The notes under the pieces are model-generated. The model made no database searches, was not told where the DNA came from, and worked only from the letters and a program-made list of their open reading frames with translations. DNA of 64,000 bases from Rhizobium lentis (GTDB taxonomy: Bacteria; Pseudomonadota; Alphaproteobacteria; Rhizobiales; Rhizobiaceae), in assembly GCF_014200175.1 (NCBI RefSeq), contig NZ_JACHBD010000001.1:124001-188000 (forward strand), written 5' to 3'. A program made the position numbers and the translations under genes. This document shows, piece by piece, positions 18,602-28,480 of this stretch. Position 1 is the stretch's first letter, and each line of letters begins with the position of its first letter.

Positions 18602-20509
18602 TCAGATCTGCGCGCCGCGCGCCTTTGTCGTCGCGTCGAAGGCTTTTTTGACATAGGCGTCGCGGCCGTAGACGTCGTCAAAATACTCCACGACGCCGTC
18701 CTTGTTCGGCCAGGCGGTGAAGTAGGACACGTAAACCGGGACCTTCTGCGGTACCTTCACCGCATGGTTCTGCCCGTTGGCGATCTGCTTGGCGACATCG
18801 TCGACGGTCGTGCCGAGCACGGCAGCGGCCATCGCGCGCGGATTGGAAAGACGCACGCAGCCGTGGCTGAGAGCCCGCATGTCACGCTTGAAGAAGCTCT
18901 TCGACGGCGTGTCGTGCATGTAGATCGCATGGCTATTCGGGAACAGGATCTTGAGTTCGCCGAGGGCATTGTCACTGCTTGGCGGCTGGCGGACCGAAAC
19001 ATTGTCGGTGGAGCCGTACCAGTCGACGCTGGATGAGGCGACGGCGTGGCCGTTCACCTCAACCTCATAGCCGAGCTGGTCGAGATAGTTCGGATCCGAG
19101 CGCAGCTTCGGCAGCATTTCATTGATAATGATCGACTGCGGCACGCCCCAGAACGGGTTGAACTCCACCGTCTCGATCTCGTCGTCGAAGAAATAGGTCT
19201 GATTATTCTTGCCGCCGACGACGACACGCATCGACAGTTGTTCCTTGCCGTCATTGTGATAGTAGGCCATGTAGGCCGGCTGGTTGATCATGACATAGCG
19301 CGAACCGAGATCTTCCGGCAGCCAGCGGGCCTGTTCCATGGCGACTACGAGCTTGTCGATCTTGGATGCATTGGTGTCACCGCCTGTCATGGCGCGCACC
19401 GTCGCCTGACCGATGACGCCGTCGGCCTTCAGGCCGCGCTCCTTCTGAAAATCCTCCACCAGCGCGACGATATCAGGCGAATAGTCGCTGCCGCCGGTGT
19501 AGGCTGCCAAGGTCGCGGCGTGATCGGTCCTCAGCGTCTCGGAACCGTGCTTCTGGACAGCCTTGACGATATTGGCGATCTCGGGCGAGCTGTCGCCCGG
19601 CTTCAGCAGGCCGCTGAGCGAAACGACGATCTGCTCCTCCTTGCCGCCATCGGCGGCGCGAAGCTTGGCAAGCTCCGCCTTCAGCGCCTCGAACTGCGGA
19701 CTGTCCGGCGAGCGGCTGGCGATATAGGCGCCGGCATCGGGGCTCATGCGGGCAAGCTTCAGGACCGGCGCCAGTTTGACCGCCTTGCGCTGAAAATCGT
19801 GATAGCCGGAAATCTTGTTCGGATCGATGCGGCCGCGCACCGTGTCCTGCACGAAGGCAAGCACCTTGGCCGAGAGTTCGAGTTCGAACTGGGTCAGCGC
19901 CCGGTCGCGGACGGCCGGATCGGGATTGGCCGGATCAATTTCCGGTGTCTGGATGGCGTAATCGGCGGGATCGAGGCCGACGGAGGCCGCATCGGCAAGT
20001 GCCGCCATCACCGATTTGGCGCGCTCGTTGATCCCATTGCCTTCAACCCAGACGAGCGGATTGCGGCTGTCACGGTAATAGGCCTCGAGCGCCTTGGCGA
20101 CGTCGGCATTGGCGCGCACCTTGGCCTGCGCCAGCAGGCGGCGCTGCACGACCGGTTCGGCACCGGCCTCACCGCTCGGCGAAACCTCGGCCACCGCGCC
20201 GGTGACGACGGGATCGGCAAACTTGCTGGTGTCGACGAACTGCAGCGTTTCGGCTTTATAGGTGTAATAGCGCGGACCGCTCACCTTCGGCAACGGCGCT
20301 TCCGGATCAAGCCCGCCGAGCGAGCCGCCGACGGCGCCGCGCGGCACCGGTCGGCCCGGCGCCTGATCCATGAAGATGGTGCTCTGGCTCCGCTGCCTGT
20401 CGCCTCGCAGCATATCCATCAGCGTGTAGGCATGTGCGGGAGCGACCATCACTGCCAGGCCGCAGGAAACTGCAAATGCGGATACCGCGCTTTTCAAAAC
20501 GAACGTCAT
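18602..20509 (-). CDS. L,D-transpeptidase (YcbB/LdtD type)
   Basis: This large 635-residue periplasmic enzyme forms 3-3 peptidoglycan cross-links or anchors envelope proteins. It has a signal peptide (residues 1-27, ending AHA), a scaffold region, a peptidoglycan-binding-like segment near residues 350-375 (VEDFQKERGLKADGVIGQAT), and a C-terminal YkuD domain. The catalytic SHGCVRLSNP has Cys551. The size and order match the LdtD branch, not the short Erf/Ykud proteins. Confidence 0.9.
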   Translation of the reverse strand: MTFVLKSAVSAFAVSCGLAVMVAPAHAYTLMDMLRGDRQRSQSTIFMDQAPGRPVPRGAVGGSLGGLDPEAPLPKVSGPRYYTYKAETLQFVDTSKFADPVVTGAVAEVSPSGEAGAEPVVQRRLLAQAKVRANADVAKALEAYYRDSRNPLVWVEGNGINERAKSVMAALADAASVGLDPADYAIQTPEIDPANPDPAVRDRALTQFELELSAKVLAFVQDTVRGRIDPNKISGYHDFQRKAVKLAPVLKLARMSPDAGAYIASRSPDSPQFEALKAELAKLRAADGGKEEQIVVSLSGLLKPGDSSPEIANIVKAVQKHGSETLRTDHAATLAAYTGGSDYSPDIVALVEDFQKERGLKADGVIGQATVRAMTGGDTNASKIDKLVVAMEQARWLPEDLGSRYVMINQPAYMAYYHNDGKEQLSMRVVVGGKNNQTYFFDDEIETVEFNPFWGVPQSIIINEMLPKLRSDPNYLDQLGYEVEVNGHAVASSSVDWYGSTDNVSVRQPPSSDNALGELKILFPNSHAIYMHDTPSKSFFKRDMRALSHGCVRLSNPRAMAAAVLGTTVDDVAKQIANGQNHAVKVPQKVPVYVSYFTAWPNKDGVVEYFDDVYGRDAYVKKAFDATTKARGAQI

Positions 20510-20912
20510 ATATATTCCAGTCCCGATGTCATGCTGTTCTCAGATCAAATCCCGCGAAACTCACGCAGCGTAGGGCCTCATTGATCAGAAACCGGCCTTC
20601 GCCGCCAGCGCCGGCGGACTCAATTCTCTGTGACGGAAATTCTGCACGGCGCCGCGCAGCAGTTCACACAAAATTATGAAATTATTAGTTAATTTTTTAC
20701 CGAATTTTTGCCGCCAGGCCAGTGCGGCAAAAACCTGCCGATGCATAATATTTTCAAAGTGGCCTAAAAAGCACGGCCGCCAGCCGGCGCAAACCTGACT
20801 GGAATTTTCAATATTTCGCACGGCATCCGGTTTTCTTGATCTGGTTTCCAACCTATAAAACCTCATCTTTAGAAAATGCCCGAAACAGCATGTGACAGGA
20901 AGGCAAACCCCA
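20510..20912. other. Gene-free divergent promoter region between the L,D-transpeptidase and fumC
   Basis: No gene is seen in these 403 bases. The middle is A+T-rich (about 20665-20710) and probably carries promoters. A 10-bp inverted repeat, TTTTTGCCGC (20705-20714) and GCGGCAAAAA (20724-20733), is conspicuous. Its T- and A-runs are on the wrong sides for a terminator in either direction, so it may be an operator. Confidence 0.5.
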
Positions 20913-22304
20913 ATGACCGCAACCCGCACCGAAACCGATACTTTTGGCCCCATCGACGTCGCCGCCGACCGATATTGGGGCGCCCAGGCCGAGCGTTCGC
21001 TCGGCAATTTCAAGATCGGCTGGGAAAAGCAGCCGCTCTCGATCGTGCGCGCACTCGGCATCGTCAAGCAAGCCGCGGCACGCGCTAACATGGCACTTGG
21101 CCAGCTCGATCCTGGCCTCGGCAAAGCCATCGTTGATGCGGCCCAGGAAGTGATCGACGGCAAGCTCGACGACCATTTTCCGCTGGTCGTCTGGCAGACC
21201 GGCTCCGGCACGCAGTCCAACATGAATGCCAACGAAGTAATCGCCAATCGTGCCATAGAAATGCTGGGCGGCGTGATGGGTTCCAAGAAGCCGGTGCATC
21301 CGAACGATCACGTCAATATGAGCCAGTCGTCCAACGACACCTACCCCACGGCCATGCATATCGCCTGCGCCGAACGTATCGCGCATCACCTGCTGCCGGC
21401 CCTGAAACACCTGCATGCCGCTCTCGACATGAAGGTCACGGAATTCAGCCACATCATCAAGATCGGCCGAACCCACACCCAGGATGCGACGCCGCTGACG
21501 CTCGGCCAGGAATTTTCCGGTTACGCCGCCCAGGTCGGCTCCGCCATCAAGCGCATCGAGATGACCCTGCCCGGACTCTGCGAACTCGCCCAGGGCGGCA
21601 CCGCCGTCGGCACCGGTCTCAATGCACCGGCGGGCTTTGCCGAAAAGGTCGCCGAAGAGATCGCCGCTATTTCGGGCCTGTCCTTCGTCACCGCGCCGAA
21701 CAAGTTCGAGGCGCTTGCCTCACATGACAGCATGGTTTTTTCCCATGGCGCCATCAACGCAGCCGCAGCCGCCCTCTTCAAGATCGCCAACGACATTCGT
21801 CTCCTCGGCTCCGGCCCCCGCGCCGGTCTCGGCGAACTGGCGCTGCCGGAAAACGAGCCCGGATCGTCGATCATGCCCGGCAAGGTCAACCCGACCCAAT
21901 GCGAGGCGCTGACGCAGGTCTGCATCCACATCTTCGGCAATCACGCCGCCCTGACTTTCGCCGGTAGCCAGGGCCATTTCGAGCTCAACGTCTACAATCC
22001 GATGATGGCCTATAATTTCCTGCAGTCGGTGCAGCTGCTTGCCGACGCCGCCGTCTCATTTACCGACAATTGCATCGTAGGCATCGAGGCGCGCGAGGAC
22101 AACATCAAGGCCGGCCTCGAACGTTCGCTGATGCTGGTGACCGCACTTGCCCCGAAGATCGGCTACGACGCGGCCGCCAAGATCGCCAAGACTGCCCATA
22201 AGAACGGCACGACGCTGAAGGAGGAAGCCCTCGCCAGCGGTCTCGTCTCCGCCGAAGACTACGACGCCATCGTCCGCCCGGAAACGATGATCGGCCCGAA
22301 ATGA
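20913..22304 (+). CDS. fumC: Class II fumarate hydratase
   Basis: The 463-residue oxygen-stable enzyme hydrates fumarate to malate in the TCA cycle. It shows [14 protein letters not shown] near residue 100, the [11 protein letters not shown] block, [16 protein letters not shown] near 185, and the superfamily signature [16 protein letters not shown] near 318. The ATG at 20913 has AGGAAGG upstream. A class I fumarase gene follows about 800 bases downstream in the same direction. Confidence 0.95.
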   Translation: MTATRTETDTFGPIDVAADRYWGAQAERSLGNFKIGWEKQPLSIVRALGIVKQAAARANMALGQLDPGLGKAIVDAAQEVIDGKLDDHFPLVVWQTGSGTQSNMNANEVIANRAIEMLGGVMGSKKPVHPNDHVNMSQSSNDTYPTAMHIACAERIAHHLLPALKHLHAALDMKVTEFSHIIKIGRTHTQDATPLTLGQEFSGYAAQVGSAIKRIEMTLPGLCELAQGGTAVGTGLNAPAGFAEKVAEEIAAISGLSFVTAPNKFEALASHDSMVFSHGAINAAAAALFKIANDIRLLGSGPRAGLGELALPENEPGSSIMPGKVNPTQCEALTQVCIHIFGNHAALTFAGSQGHFELNVYNPMMAYNFLQSVQLLADAAVSFTDNCIVGIEAREDNIKAGLERSLMLVTALAPKIGYDAAAKIAKTAHKNGTTLKEEALASGLVSAEDYDAIVRPETMIGPK

Positions 22305-22473
22305 GCCGGCGTCTCCCATCCCGCCCGCGAACAGTGTCGGGTTGAGCCACGGGTTCGACCCCCTTCCATCCTGCAATGGAGGAAACGATGCTGAACCCGG
22401 CCACTCTACGCATGGTGCGCAGAGAACGCCCGCTTTGTCTGAATGCTGAGATAAGCTCCGACGCGGCCGCGAC

Positions 22474-22735
22474 TTATTCAGCAGGCATGTATGAAGCGGC
22501 CCTTCTGCCTCTCTCCAATCGTTTGAGAAACTGCGCAATCTTCTTTTCGACGCAGAAGTAAAAGACGAGTCCAACAGAAACGCAGAATATCGTCGTGATC
22601 ACGAGCAATGGAATTCGAAGAGCAAGCGGCGCAGTCCAGCGTTCGACCCCGGCAATATAGATGGCGAGCTTGCCACACCGATCGCAATCATGTGAGTCAG
22701 GTAGAGCGAGTAGGACGAATCCCCAAGCGAACATA
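22474..22735 (-). pseudogene. Frameshifted 3' remnant of an acyltransferase-3 family gene
   Basis: On the minus strand, LGDSSYSLYLTHMIAIGVAS (the acyltransferase-3 signature, frame ending near 22616) is followed, in another frame, by RIPLLVITTIFCVSVGLVFY and a VEKKIAQFLKRL tail ending at 22474. Together these look like the last two membrane helices of an OafA-type O-acyltransferase, split by a frameshift around 22610-22630. The 5' part of the gene is missing. A separate 49-codon frame (22697-22846, minus) overlaps the edge and is not recognised. The rest of 22305-23099 shows no gene. Confidence 0.65.
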
Positions 22736-23099
22736 CATGTCCGCTCCTTCGGGATCGCTGGCGAGGCGCAGCAGATCGCCCATGATCCAGTCATGCTCGA
22801 AAAATACGAGAAGGTCGTCGACAGCAGTTGGCTTTGCATTTGTCATTGGAAGCCCCGGCAGGTTAACGCTGCCGGAATATGAACCGCGCTTGAACTGAAG
22901 GCAACCTGAGGTCGGTCGTTTCGCGACAAATGTCGATGTCCCCTTTCTTTCACTCGCTTATCGCGTGTGACATACCGACTGCAAAATGCGGCACGACATT
23001 GGCCCCAACTCCAAACTTGCGCATGCAGATTGCTTTTGCCCGACAGGAGATTTAGATCGGTTCCAATTTCGCGACGCGCCCACCAGAAAGGTCACTTCG

Positions 23100-24707
23100 A
23101 TGGCTGACGATCTCTTTCCGCTCGGCAAGGATGCCACCCCCTATCGCAAGATCAGCAGCGATTACGTCTCGGTCGATCGCTTCAAGGGTCAGGAAATCCT
23201 GACCGTCGAGCCGGAGGGCATCCGCCTGCTTGCCGAAACCGCCTTTGCCGATATCAACCATCTGCTCCGGCCCGGCCATCTGAAGCAGCTCGCCTCGATC
23301 CTCGATGATGCAGAGTCGACCGATAACGACCGCTTCGTCGCCTACGACCTGTTGAAGAATGCCAATATCGCCGCCGGCGGCGTGTTGCCGATGTGCCAGG
23401 ACACCGGCACGGCGATCATCATGGGCAAGAAGGGCCGCAGAGTCTGGACCGAGGGTGGCGATACCGCAGCGCTCGCCCGCGGCGTCATGGATGCCTATGA
23501 GAAGAAGAACCTGCGTTATTCGCAGCTCGCGCCGGTGAAGATGTTCGAGGAGAAGAACACCAGGAACAACCTGCCGGCGCAGATCGACATTTACCAGGAA
23601 GGCACCGACGCCTACGAATTCCTCTTTGTCGCCAAGGGAGGCGGCTCGGCCAACAAGACCTTTCTCTATCAGGGCACGCCCTCGCTCCTGACGCACGACA
23701 GGATGATCGACTTCCTCAAGGAGAAGATCCTAACGTTAGGGACGGCGGCCTGTCCGCCCTATCATCTGGCGATCGTCATCGGCGGTACCTCGGCCGAGAT
23801 GAACCTGAAAACGGTCAAGCTCGCCTCGACACGCTATCTCGACGAGCTGCCAACCGAAGGTTCGGAAAGCGGCCACGCCTTCCGCGACCTCGAGATGGAA
23901 AAGGAAATCCACAAGCTGACACAGCAGATGGGCGTCGGCGCCCAGTTCGGCGGCAAGTATTTCTGTCATGACGTACGTGTCATCCGACTGCCCCGCCACG
24001 GCGCCTCGCTACCGATCGGCCTCGGCGTCTCCTGTTCCGCCGACCGCCAGGCCAAGGGCAAGATCACCCGCGACGGCATCTTCATCGAACAGCTAGAAAC
24101 CGATCCGTCGAAATACATGCCCGAGATCGACGAGGCGAAACTGTCGGAATCGACCGTCCGTGTCGACCTCAACCGGCCGATGGCCGAGGTGCTTGCCGAA
24201 CTGTCGCAGCATCCGGTCAAGACGCGCCTGTCCTTGACCGGTACGATCATCGTCGCCCGCGACCTCGCCCACGCCAAAATCCGCGAACGGCTAGAAAAGG
24301 GCGAAGGCATGCCCGATTACCTGAAAAACCACCCGGTCTACTACGCCGGCCCCGCCAAGACGCCGGCCGGCTACGCCTCCGGCTCCTTCGGCCCGACGAC
24401 TGCCGGCCGCATGGATAGTTACGTCGACCAGTTCCAGTCCTTCGGCGGCTCGATGGTCATGCTCGCCAAAGGCAATCGCTCGCGTGCCGTGCGCGAGGCT
24501 TGCAAGAAGCATGGCGGTTTCTATCTGGGCTCGATCGGCGGCCCCGCGGCCCGCCTCGCGCAGGATTGCATCCGCAAGGTCGAAGTATTCGAATATCCAG
24601 AACTCGGCATGGAAGCGGTCTGGAAGATCGAGGTCGAAGACTTCCCCGCCTTCATCGTCATCGACGACAAGGGCAATGATTTCTTCCAGGAATTGAACCT
24701 GGGGTAA
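23100..24707 (+). CDS. fumA: Class I fumarate hydratase (iron-sulfur)
   Basis: This 535-residue enzyme of the 4Fe-4S class I fumarases has the alpha domain with [18 protein letters not shown] (cluster Cys near residue 105), further conserved cysteines in GTAACPPYH and GVSCSADRQ, and the beta domain ending in [17 protein letters not shown]. It catalyses the same TCA step as FumC but is oxygen- and iron-sensitive. The ATG at 23100 follows AAAGG. The longer frame to 22986 has no conserved residues. Confidence 0.93.
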   Translation: MADDLFPLGKDATPYRKISSDYVSVDRFKGQEILTVEPEGIRLLAETAFADINHLLRPGHLKQLASILDDAESTDNDRFVAYDLLKNANIAAGGVLPMCQDTGTAIIMGKKGRRVWTEGGDTAALARGVMDAYEKKNLRYSQLAPVKMFEEKNTRNNLPAQIDIYQEGTDAYEFLFVAKGGGSANKTFLYQGTPSLLTHDRMIDFLKEKILTLGTAACPPYHLAIVIGGTSAEMNLKTVKLASTRYLDELPTEGSESGHAFRDLEMEKEIHKLTQQMGVGAQFGGKYFCHDVRVIRLPRHGASLPIGLGVSCSADRQAKGKITRDGIFIEQLETDPSKYMPEIDEAKLSESTVRVDLNRPMAEVLAELSQHPVKTRLSLTGTIIVARDLAHAKIRERLEKGEGMPDYLKNHPVYYAGPAKTPAGYASGSFGPTTAGRMDSYVDQFQSFGGSMVMLAKGNRSRAVREACKKHGGFYLGSIGGPAARLAQDCIRKVEVFEYPELGMEAVWKIEVEDFPAFIVIDDKGNDFFQELNLG

Positions 24708-24727
24708 TTGCGGCAGGCTCGATGGCC

Positions 24728-24761
24728 GCGGGCGGACTTTCTACCGCGTTGTTCCGCCCGC
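24728..24761. terminator. GC-rich stem-loop after the class I fumarase gene
   Basis: GCGGGCGGA (24728-24736) pairs perfectly with TCCGCCCGC (24753-24761) over nine bases. No T-run follows, so it may be a weak terminator or an RNA end. Confidence 0.4.
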
Positions 24762-24920
24762 AATATCCAAAGCATTCACCACATTGCCGTCATCCACCCT
24801 TGCCAGGATTTCCGTGCGGAAAGCTCCGGCAAGGAGGCCGGCATGCTCCAACAGCAAGACGCCAGCAGCGATGGCGGCGACGGCCATGATGGCGAAGGAA
24901 GTGTGACGAGACCTTCGCAT
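24741..24920 (-). CDS. Possible small membrane protein (59 aa)
   Basis: From ATG 24920 the frame encodes a basic start (MRRSRHTSF), one hydrophobic helix (AIMAVAAIAAGVLLL) and a polar tail. The ribosome site is poor and no family is recognised. The frame stays open to 25016. It is reported because the rest of 24708-25269 holds no other gene; the right half is A+T-rich promoter DNA for the GGDEF gene. Confidence 0.3.
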   Translation of the reverse strand: MRRSRHTSFAIMAVAAIAAGVLLLEHAGLLAGAFRTEILARVDDGNVVNALDIAGGTTR

Positions 24921-25269
24921 AATCTTACGCCTGAATTTGCAGACTGCGACCGGCTCGGCCGTCAGGAAGTATCGTTGCAAAATACTCGTTCTGAAATAGC
25001 CGGCGCCCAAAACCAACTGTCGACAAGATGAATACGATCCTCAGCACAAGAAGAACTTTAAGTTTTTCAGACACCATTCCCGCACAGCGGATATGCATTG
25101 CCTCACTAAAAATACGTTTTTTGATGAAAAATCATAGACCTGCCGGAAGTATTGCCTCTCCGGGAACTTGTCATATGTAATCTTTGGTATATGTCGCTTT
25201 AATCTTTTCCCAAGAAATTTAAGCTAACAACTAAAATATTGCCTTTGAATATATGAGGAGTATCGCCGG

Positions 25270-26337
25270 ATGAATACGGCTGTCGCGCCCAAGGTGCAGG
25301 TTCCCGATGTCGCGGGTCAGATCACCTATGCGATGCGCTCGATGGGCGTTGCCCCGATACCCCGCAATTACGAACTCTTCTACGAGGCCTATATCGGCTC
25401 CAATCCTGCCCTTACCCGAGAACTTGCGGCCCTCGGCGCCCATGCGACGCAGGCCGAACTCGACGCGCTCGGCGCGCAATATTTCAACACGAGCCCAGGT
25501 CAAGTCTTCGATGACGCCCATACCCGCATATCGGGCGAACTCGACGGGTTGCTGCGGATTCTGCGGCAGGAGCAGAGCTCACTCGAAAGCTATACCAGAC
25601 TGCTCGGCGAGACCCATAAGCGCATCACCTCCAAGAGCAATGCCAGCGTCGAACTGATCGAAAACGCAATTGAACTTTTAAGCCGGGCGACGGGCGATAC
25701 CATGGCGCATGGTGAACGCACCGTCGAGGACGTCGTTCAGCGTTCCCAGGAGATGGATCAAGTCCGCAAGGAACTCGACGAATATAAGCGCATCGCCAAC
25801 ACCGACTCGCTGACGCGCCTCTCCAACCGCCGCGCGTTCGACGACCGCCTTGCTGCCGTTTTCAACAATCCAGGCATGCGGCCGGTGACCGCCCTGCTGC
25901 TCGCCGACATCGACAATTTCAAGAAAATCAACGACACCTACGGCCATCCCGTCGGCGACAAGATCCTCGCTACCGTCGCCTCGGTGATCCGCAGCAATGT
26001 GCGACGCGACGTCTTCGTCGCCCGTGCCGGCGGTGAGGAATTCGCGCTGATCATCGAGGGCAACACGGCCGAGGAAGTGACGGCGATTGCAGAACGCATC
26101 CGCCGCACGCTGGAGACCACCCCGTTCAAAAACTCCCGCACACGCGTGAACTACGGCCCGATTACCGTGTCGATCGGCATCTGCATGGCCTCTAATGCCG
26201 AGGATGCCGGCGAGCTTTACAGCAAGACCGACATCGCCCTTTACGGCGCCAAGAATGCCGGACGAAACTGCATCGTCCTCTATCAGGACGGGATGCAGAA
26301 GGACTTCAGCAAGAGCTGGCTGATCTACAAGGCCTGA
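25270..26337 (+). CDS. Diguanylate cyclase (GGDEF domain)
   Basis: The 355-residue soluble protein joins an N-terminal helical region without a recognised sensor to a C-terminal GGDEF domain (about residues 178-340). The domain has LTRLSNRRAFDDRL, the metal-binding D213 in LADIDNFKKIND, and an intact GGEEF at 254-258, so it should make cyclic di-GMP. The autoinhibitory I-site position five residues before GGEEF reads R-D-V-F, not R-x-x-D, so product inhibition may be lost. GAGGAG precedes the ATG. Confidence 0.9.
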   Translation: MNTAVAPKVQVPDVAGQITYAMRSMGVAPIPRNYELFYEAYIGSNPALTRELAALGAHATQAELDALGAQYFNTSPGQVFDDAHTRISGELDGLLRILRQEQSSLESYTRLLGETHKRITSKSNASVELIENAIELLSRATGDTMAHGERTVEDVVQRSQEMDQVRKELDEYKRIANTDSLTRLSNRRAFDDRLAAVFNNPGMRPVTALLLADIDNFKKINDTYGHPVGDKILATVASVIRSNVRRDVFVARAGGEEFALIIEGNTAEEVTAIAERIRRTLETTPFKNSRTRVNYGPITVSIGICMASNAEDAGELYSKTDIALYGAKNAGRNCIVLYQDGMQKDFSKSWLIYKA

Positions 26338-26343
26338 CGGCTT

Positions 26344-26955
26344 TCACCACATCGTCTTCGCCGCGCGACCGGGCCACTCCCGGTCGTAGGTTTCCTGGTC
26401 GAAATCGCCGACTGCCGCCTTCAGCATCTGCCCCGGCGTCGGCAGAGCGGCGGGGTCGGCAAAGTGCGAGGCATTCCAGAGCTCGGCCCGCATCACGGCG
26501 CGCGCGCACTGGAAATAGACCTCGTCGATGGAGATGACGACGACCGTGCGCGGATGTTTGCCGTCCATCTCAAAACCCCTGAGTAGCGTCTCGTCATTGG
26601 AGACGACGCCGCGACCATTGATGCGCATCGTCGTGTTCGAGCCGGGGATCAGGAACATCAGCGCAAGCCTGGGGTCACGCACGATATTGGAGAGCGAATC
26701 GACGCGGTTGTTGCCGCGCCAGTCGGGCAGATGCAGCGTCTCGTCGCCGACAACGCGCACCACGCCGCCGAGATCACCGCGCGGCGAACAGTCGAGCCCT
26801 TCCGGCCCGACGGTAGCAAGTGCGGCAAAGGGCGAGATCGCGATCATCTGGCGGTAAAGCGGCGTCAGTCGCGTCGTCACCTTGTCGACCGAGGCCTGCG
26901 ATAGGCCCGCGCCATAGATCGTATTGAGCTCTTCGATGCTGCTGATGATTTTCAT
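26344..26955 (-). CDS. Pyridoxamine 5'-phosphate oxidase-like flavin-binding protein
   Basis: The 203-residue protein has the split-barrel PPOX pattern: SPFAALATVGPEGLDCSPRGD near residue 42, LHLPDWRGNNRVDSLSNI near 75 (flavin-phosphate contacts), LIPGSNTTMRINGRGVVS near 102, and ISIDEVYFQCARAVMRAELW near 145. It matches the subgroup often annotated only as a PPOX-family protein, not PdxH. The substrate is unknown. It converges on the GGDEF gene with six bases between. Confidence 0.85.
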   Translation of the reverse strand: MKIISSIEELNTIYGAGLSQASVDKVTTRLTPLYRQMIAISPFAALATVGPEGLDCSPRGDLGGVVRVVGDETLHLPDWRGNNRVDSLSNIVRDPRLALMFLIPGSNTTMRINGRGVVSNDETLLRGFEMDGKHPRTVVVISIDEVYFQCARAVMRAELWNASHFADPAALPTPGQMLKAAVGDFDQETYDREWPGRAAKTMW

Positions 26956-26991
26956 GGGGCGCCCGCCGCGACTTGATCTTCGCGCCGGACG

Positions 26992-27963
26992 CTACAATGC
27001 CGCGCGCCGCGCCGGAAGCTCAAAAATCGGAATGATCTCCGCATCTTTTTTGATGCATTCGAGCTCCTTATGCGCCTCCTCTTCGAGGAAGGCCGCGACT
27101 GCTCCAAGGACTGGAGCCGCGCCGACGATGCGCCGATGCCCGAAGCCGTTCGCCCAGAACAGCCGTACACGCTTGCCCGTCGCACCATAACGCCTGGCAT
27201 GCGCCGACGACACTTCCTTGTCGTCCTCCGCATGAACCACGAGCACCGAACTCGAGATCGTACCTGCAGTATTGCCGGCGTCGAAATCTTCGAGTCTCCG
27301 CCCGGTGACATGATGAACCTCATTCTCCAGTGCCGCCTGTGCAGCGGCGCCAAGGCCGATCAGCCGGCCGAAATCGGTGAAGAGCCATGCCATGTCGCTG
27401 GGCGCGCCGATCAGCACCAGTCGCTCGCCAGTGACGGGCGCCGCGTCTGGCAGGAGGGCGGCGGCCGAGACCATCAGCGCTGCACCGCCGAAGGAATGGC
27501 CGATCGCCGCATCGAATGCGCCGAACCGCTCCCCCGCCGCCGCGATCGCCTCGACAGCAAGCCCCATATGCAGGAAGCGTCCGCGCGCACGACCATGACC
27601 GGGAAAGTCGAGCGCCACGACCTCGGCACCCGTTGCCGCCAACGTCGAAACAAGATCGGCCATATAGACCACACTGGAACCCCAGCCATGGGTGACGAGA
27701 TAGCGCTTGCGCTTCCCGAGCGCCCCGCCGTTCAGCCGGTAAGCATGGGCTTTGGCGCCGCTGGAAAGCTTGAGGACGAAACGCTCGGCGCCCGCAAGCC
27801 GTGCCGCACCAGCCGCATGCGCCGCCTTCGCCTTGCCGCCCTTCGGACGCTGCGATGGCGTGCGGCAAAACAGCAGAAACGCCGCCCTGCCCGCAAGCCG
27901 GGGAGAAACTGCTTGCAGAACCGAGAATCCCAGGCGGATGACCTTGAGCGCGAAATTTGCCAT
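26992..27963 (-). CDS. Alpha/beta hydrolase
   Basis: This 323-residue hydrolase has the nucleophile elbow GHSFGGAA near residue 155, a charge-relay Asp in VVHAEDDKEV and the His in GFGHRRIV. An oxyanion-type THGWGSSV lies near 91. The N-terminus is mildly hydrophobic but not a clear signal peptide. Its substrate is unknown. It is divergent from a MarR-family regulator 44 bases away, which probably controls it. Confidence 0.85.
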   Translation of the reverse strand: MANFALKVIRLGFSVLQAVSPRLAGRAAFLLFCRTPSQRPKGGKAKAAHAAGAARLAGAERFVLKLSSGAKAHAYRLNGGALGKRKRYLVTHGWGSSVVYMADLVSTLAATGAEVVALDFPGHGRARGRFLHMGLAVEAIAAAGERFGAFDAAIGHSFGGAALMVSAAALLPDAAPVTGERLVLIGAPSDMAWLFTDFGRLIGLGAAAQAALENEVHHVTGRRLEDFDAGNTAGTISSSVLVVHAEDDKEVSSAHARRYGATGKRVRLFWANGFGHRRIVGAAPVLGAVAAFLEEEAHKELECIKKDAEIIPIFELPARRAAL

Positions 27964-27979
27964 AGTGGGAATCCAATAC

Positions 27980-27993
27980 GTTCAACACTGAAC
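27980..27993. promoter_or_regulatory. Candidate MarR operator
   Basis: GTTCA-ACAC-TGAAC is a perfect 5-bp inverted repeat in the 44-base gap between the divergent hydrolase and marR genes. Its position suits repression of both promoters by the adjacent regulator. Confidence 0.5.
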
Positions 27994-28007
27994 AATAAAG
28001 TACAACG

Positions 28008-28478
28008 ATGAACAAAAATCAATCCCTTCCCTGGGATCATCCACGTTTTCGCAGCTGGATCGCGGTGGCGCGCGCCTGCCAGCTGATGCAGCAGTCACTG
28101 ACCCGCTCGCTGGCCGATCTCGACATCAAGCCGCCGCACCTCGACATTCTGGTCAATCTCTACCGTTTCGAAGGCATCTCGCAGCAGGAGCTCGCGCGCA
28201 AGCTCTTGGTCGGCCGCTCCAATATGAGCATGCTGCTGCCGCAGATGGAAAAGCGTGGGCTGATCGAGCGGCGCGGCGACGCGCGCGACAAGCGCGTGCT
28301 GCGCCTTTATCTCACCACGGAAGGCCGCCGGTTGACCGAGGCGGCGATGGCGATTCAGACCGATCTCATCGAACGCACGCTCTCCGACGAGCCGATCGAG
28401 CAATGCATGGCGACCGCCGATTCAATGGAACGCATTATCACCGTGCTGCTCAAGGATCTCAGCAACGACGACGATTGA
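28008..28478 (+). CDS. MarR family transcriptional regulator
   Basis: The 156-residue winged-helix protein has the recognition region SQQELARKLLVGRSNMSMLLPQME (residues 58-81), followed by the wing KRGLIERRGDARDKRVLRLYLTTEGRRL. MarR proteins act as dimeric repressors released by small ligands or oxidation. The ligand is unknown. The neighbouring hydrolase is the obvious target. Confidence 0.9.
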   Translation: MNKNQSLPWDHPRFRSWIAVARACQLMQQSLTRSLADLDIKPPHLDILVNLYRFEGISQQELARKLLVGRSNMSMLLPQMEKRGLIERRGDARDKRVLRLYLTTEGRRLTEAAMAIQTDLIERTLSDEPIEQCMATADSMERIITVLLKDLSNDDD

Positions 28479-28480
28479 TC

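Noticed and set aside
19046..20584. 512-codon plus-strand frame opposite the L,D-transpeptidase gene
   Set aside because: It mirrors the coding strand of a well-supported gene and has no start signal or domain.
20705..20733. TTTTTGCCGC/GCGGCAAAAA inverted repeat as a terminator
   Set aside because: T-run precedes and A-run follows the stem on both strands, the reverse of an intrinsic terminator. Kept only as an unexplained palindrome.
22330..22380. GGGTTCGACCCCC, resembling a tRNA T-arm
   Set aside because: No matching acceptor, D or anticodon arms could be assembled around it on either strand.
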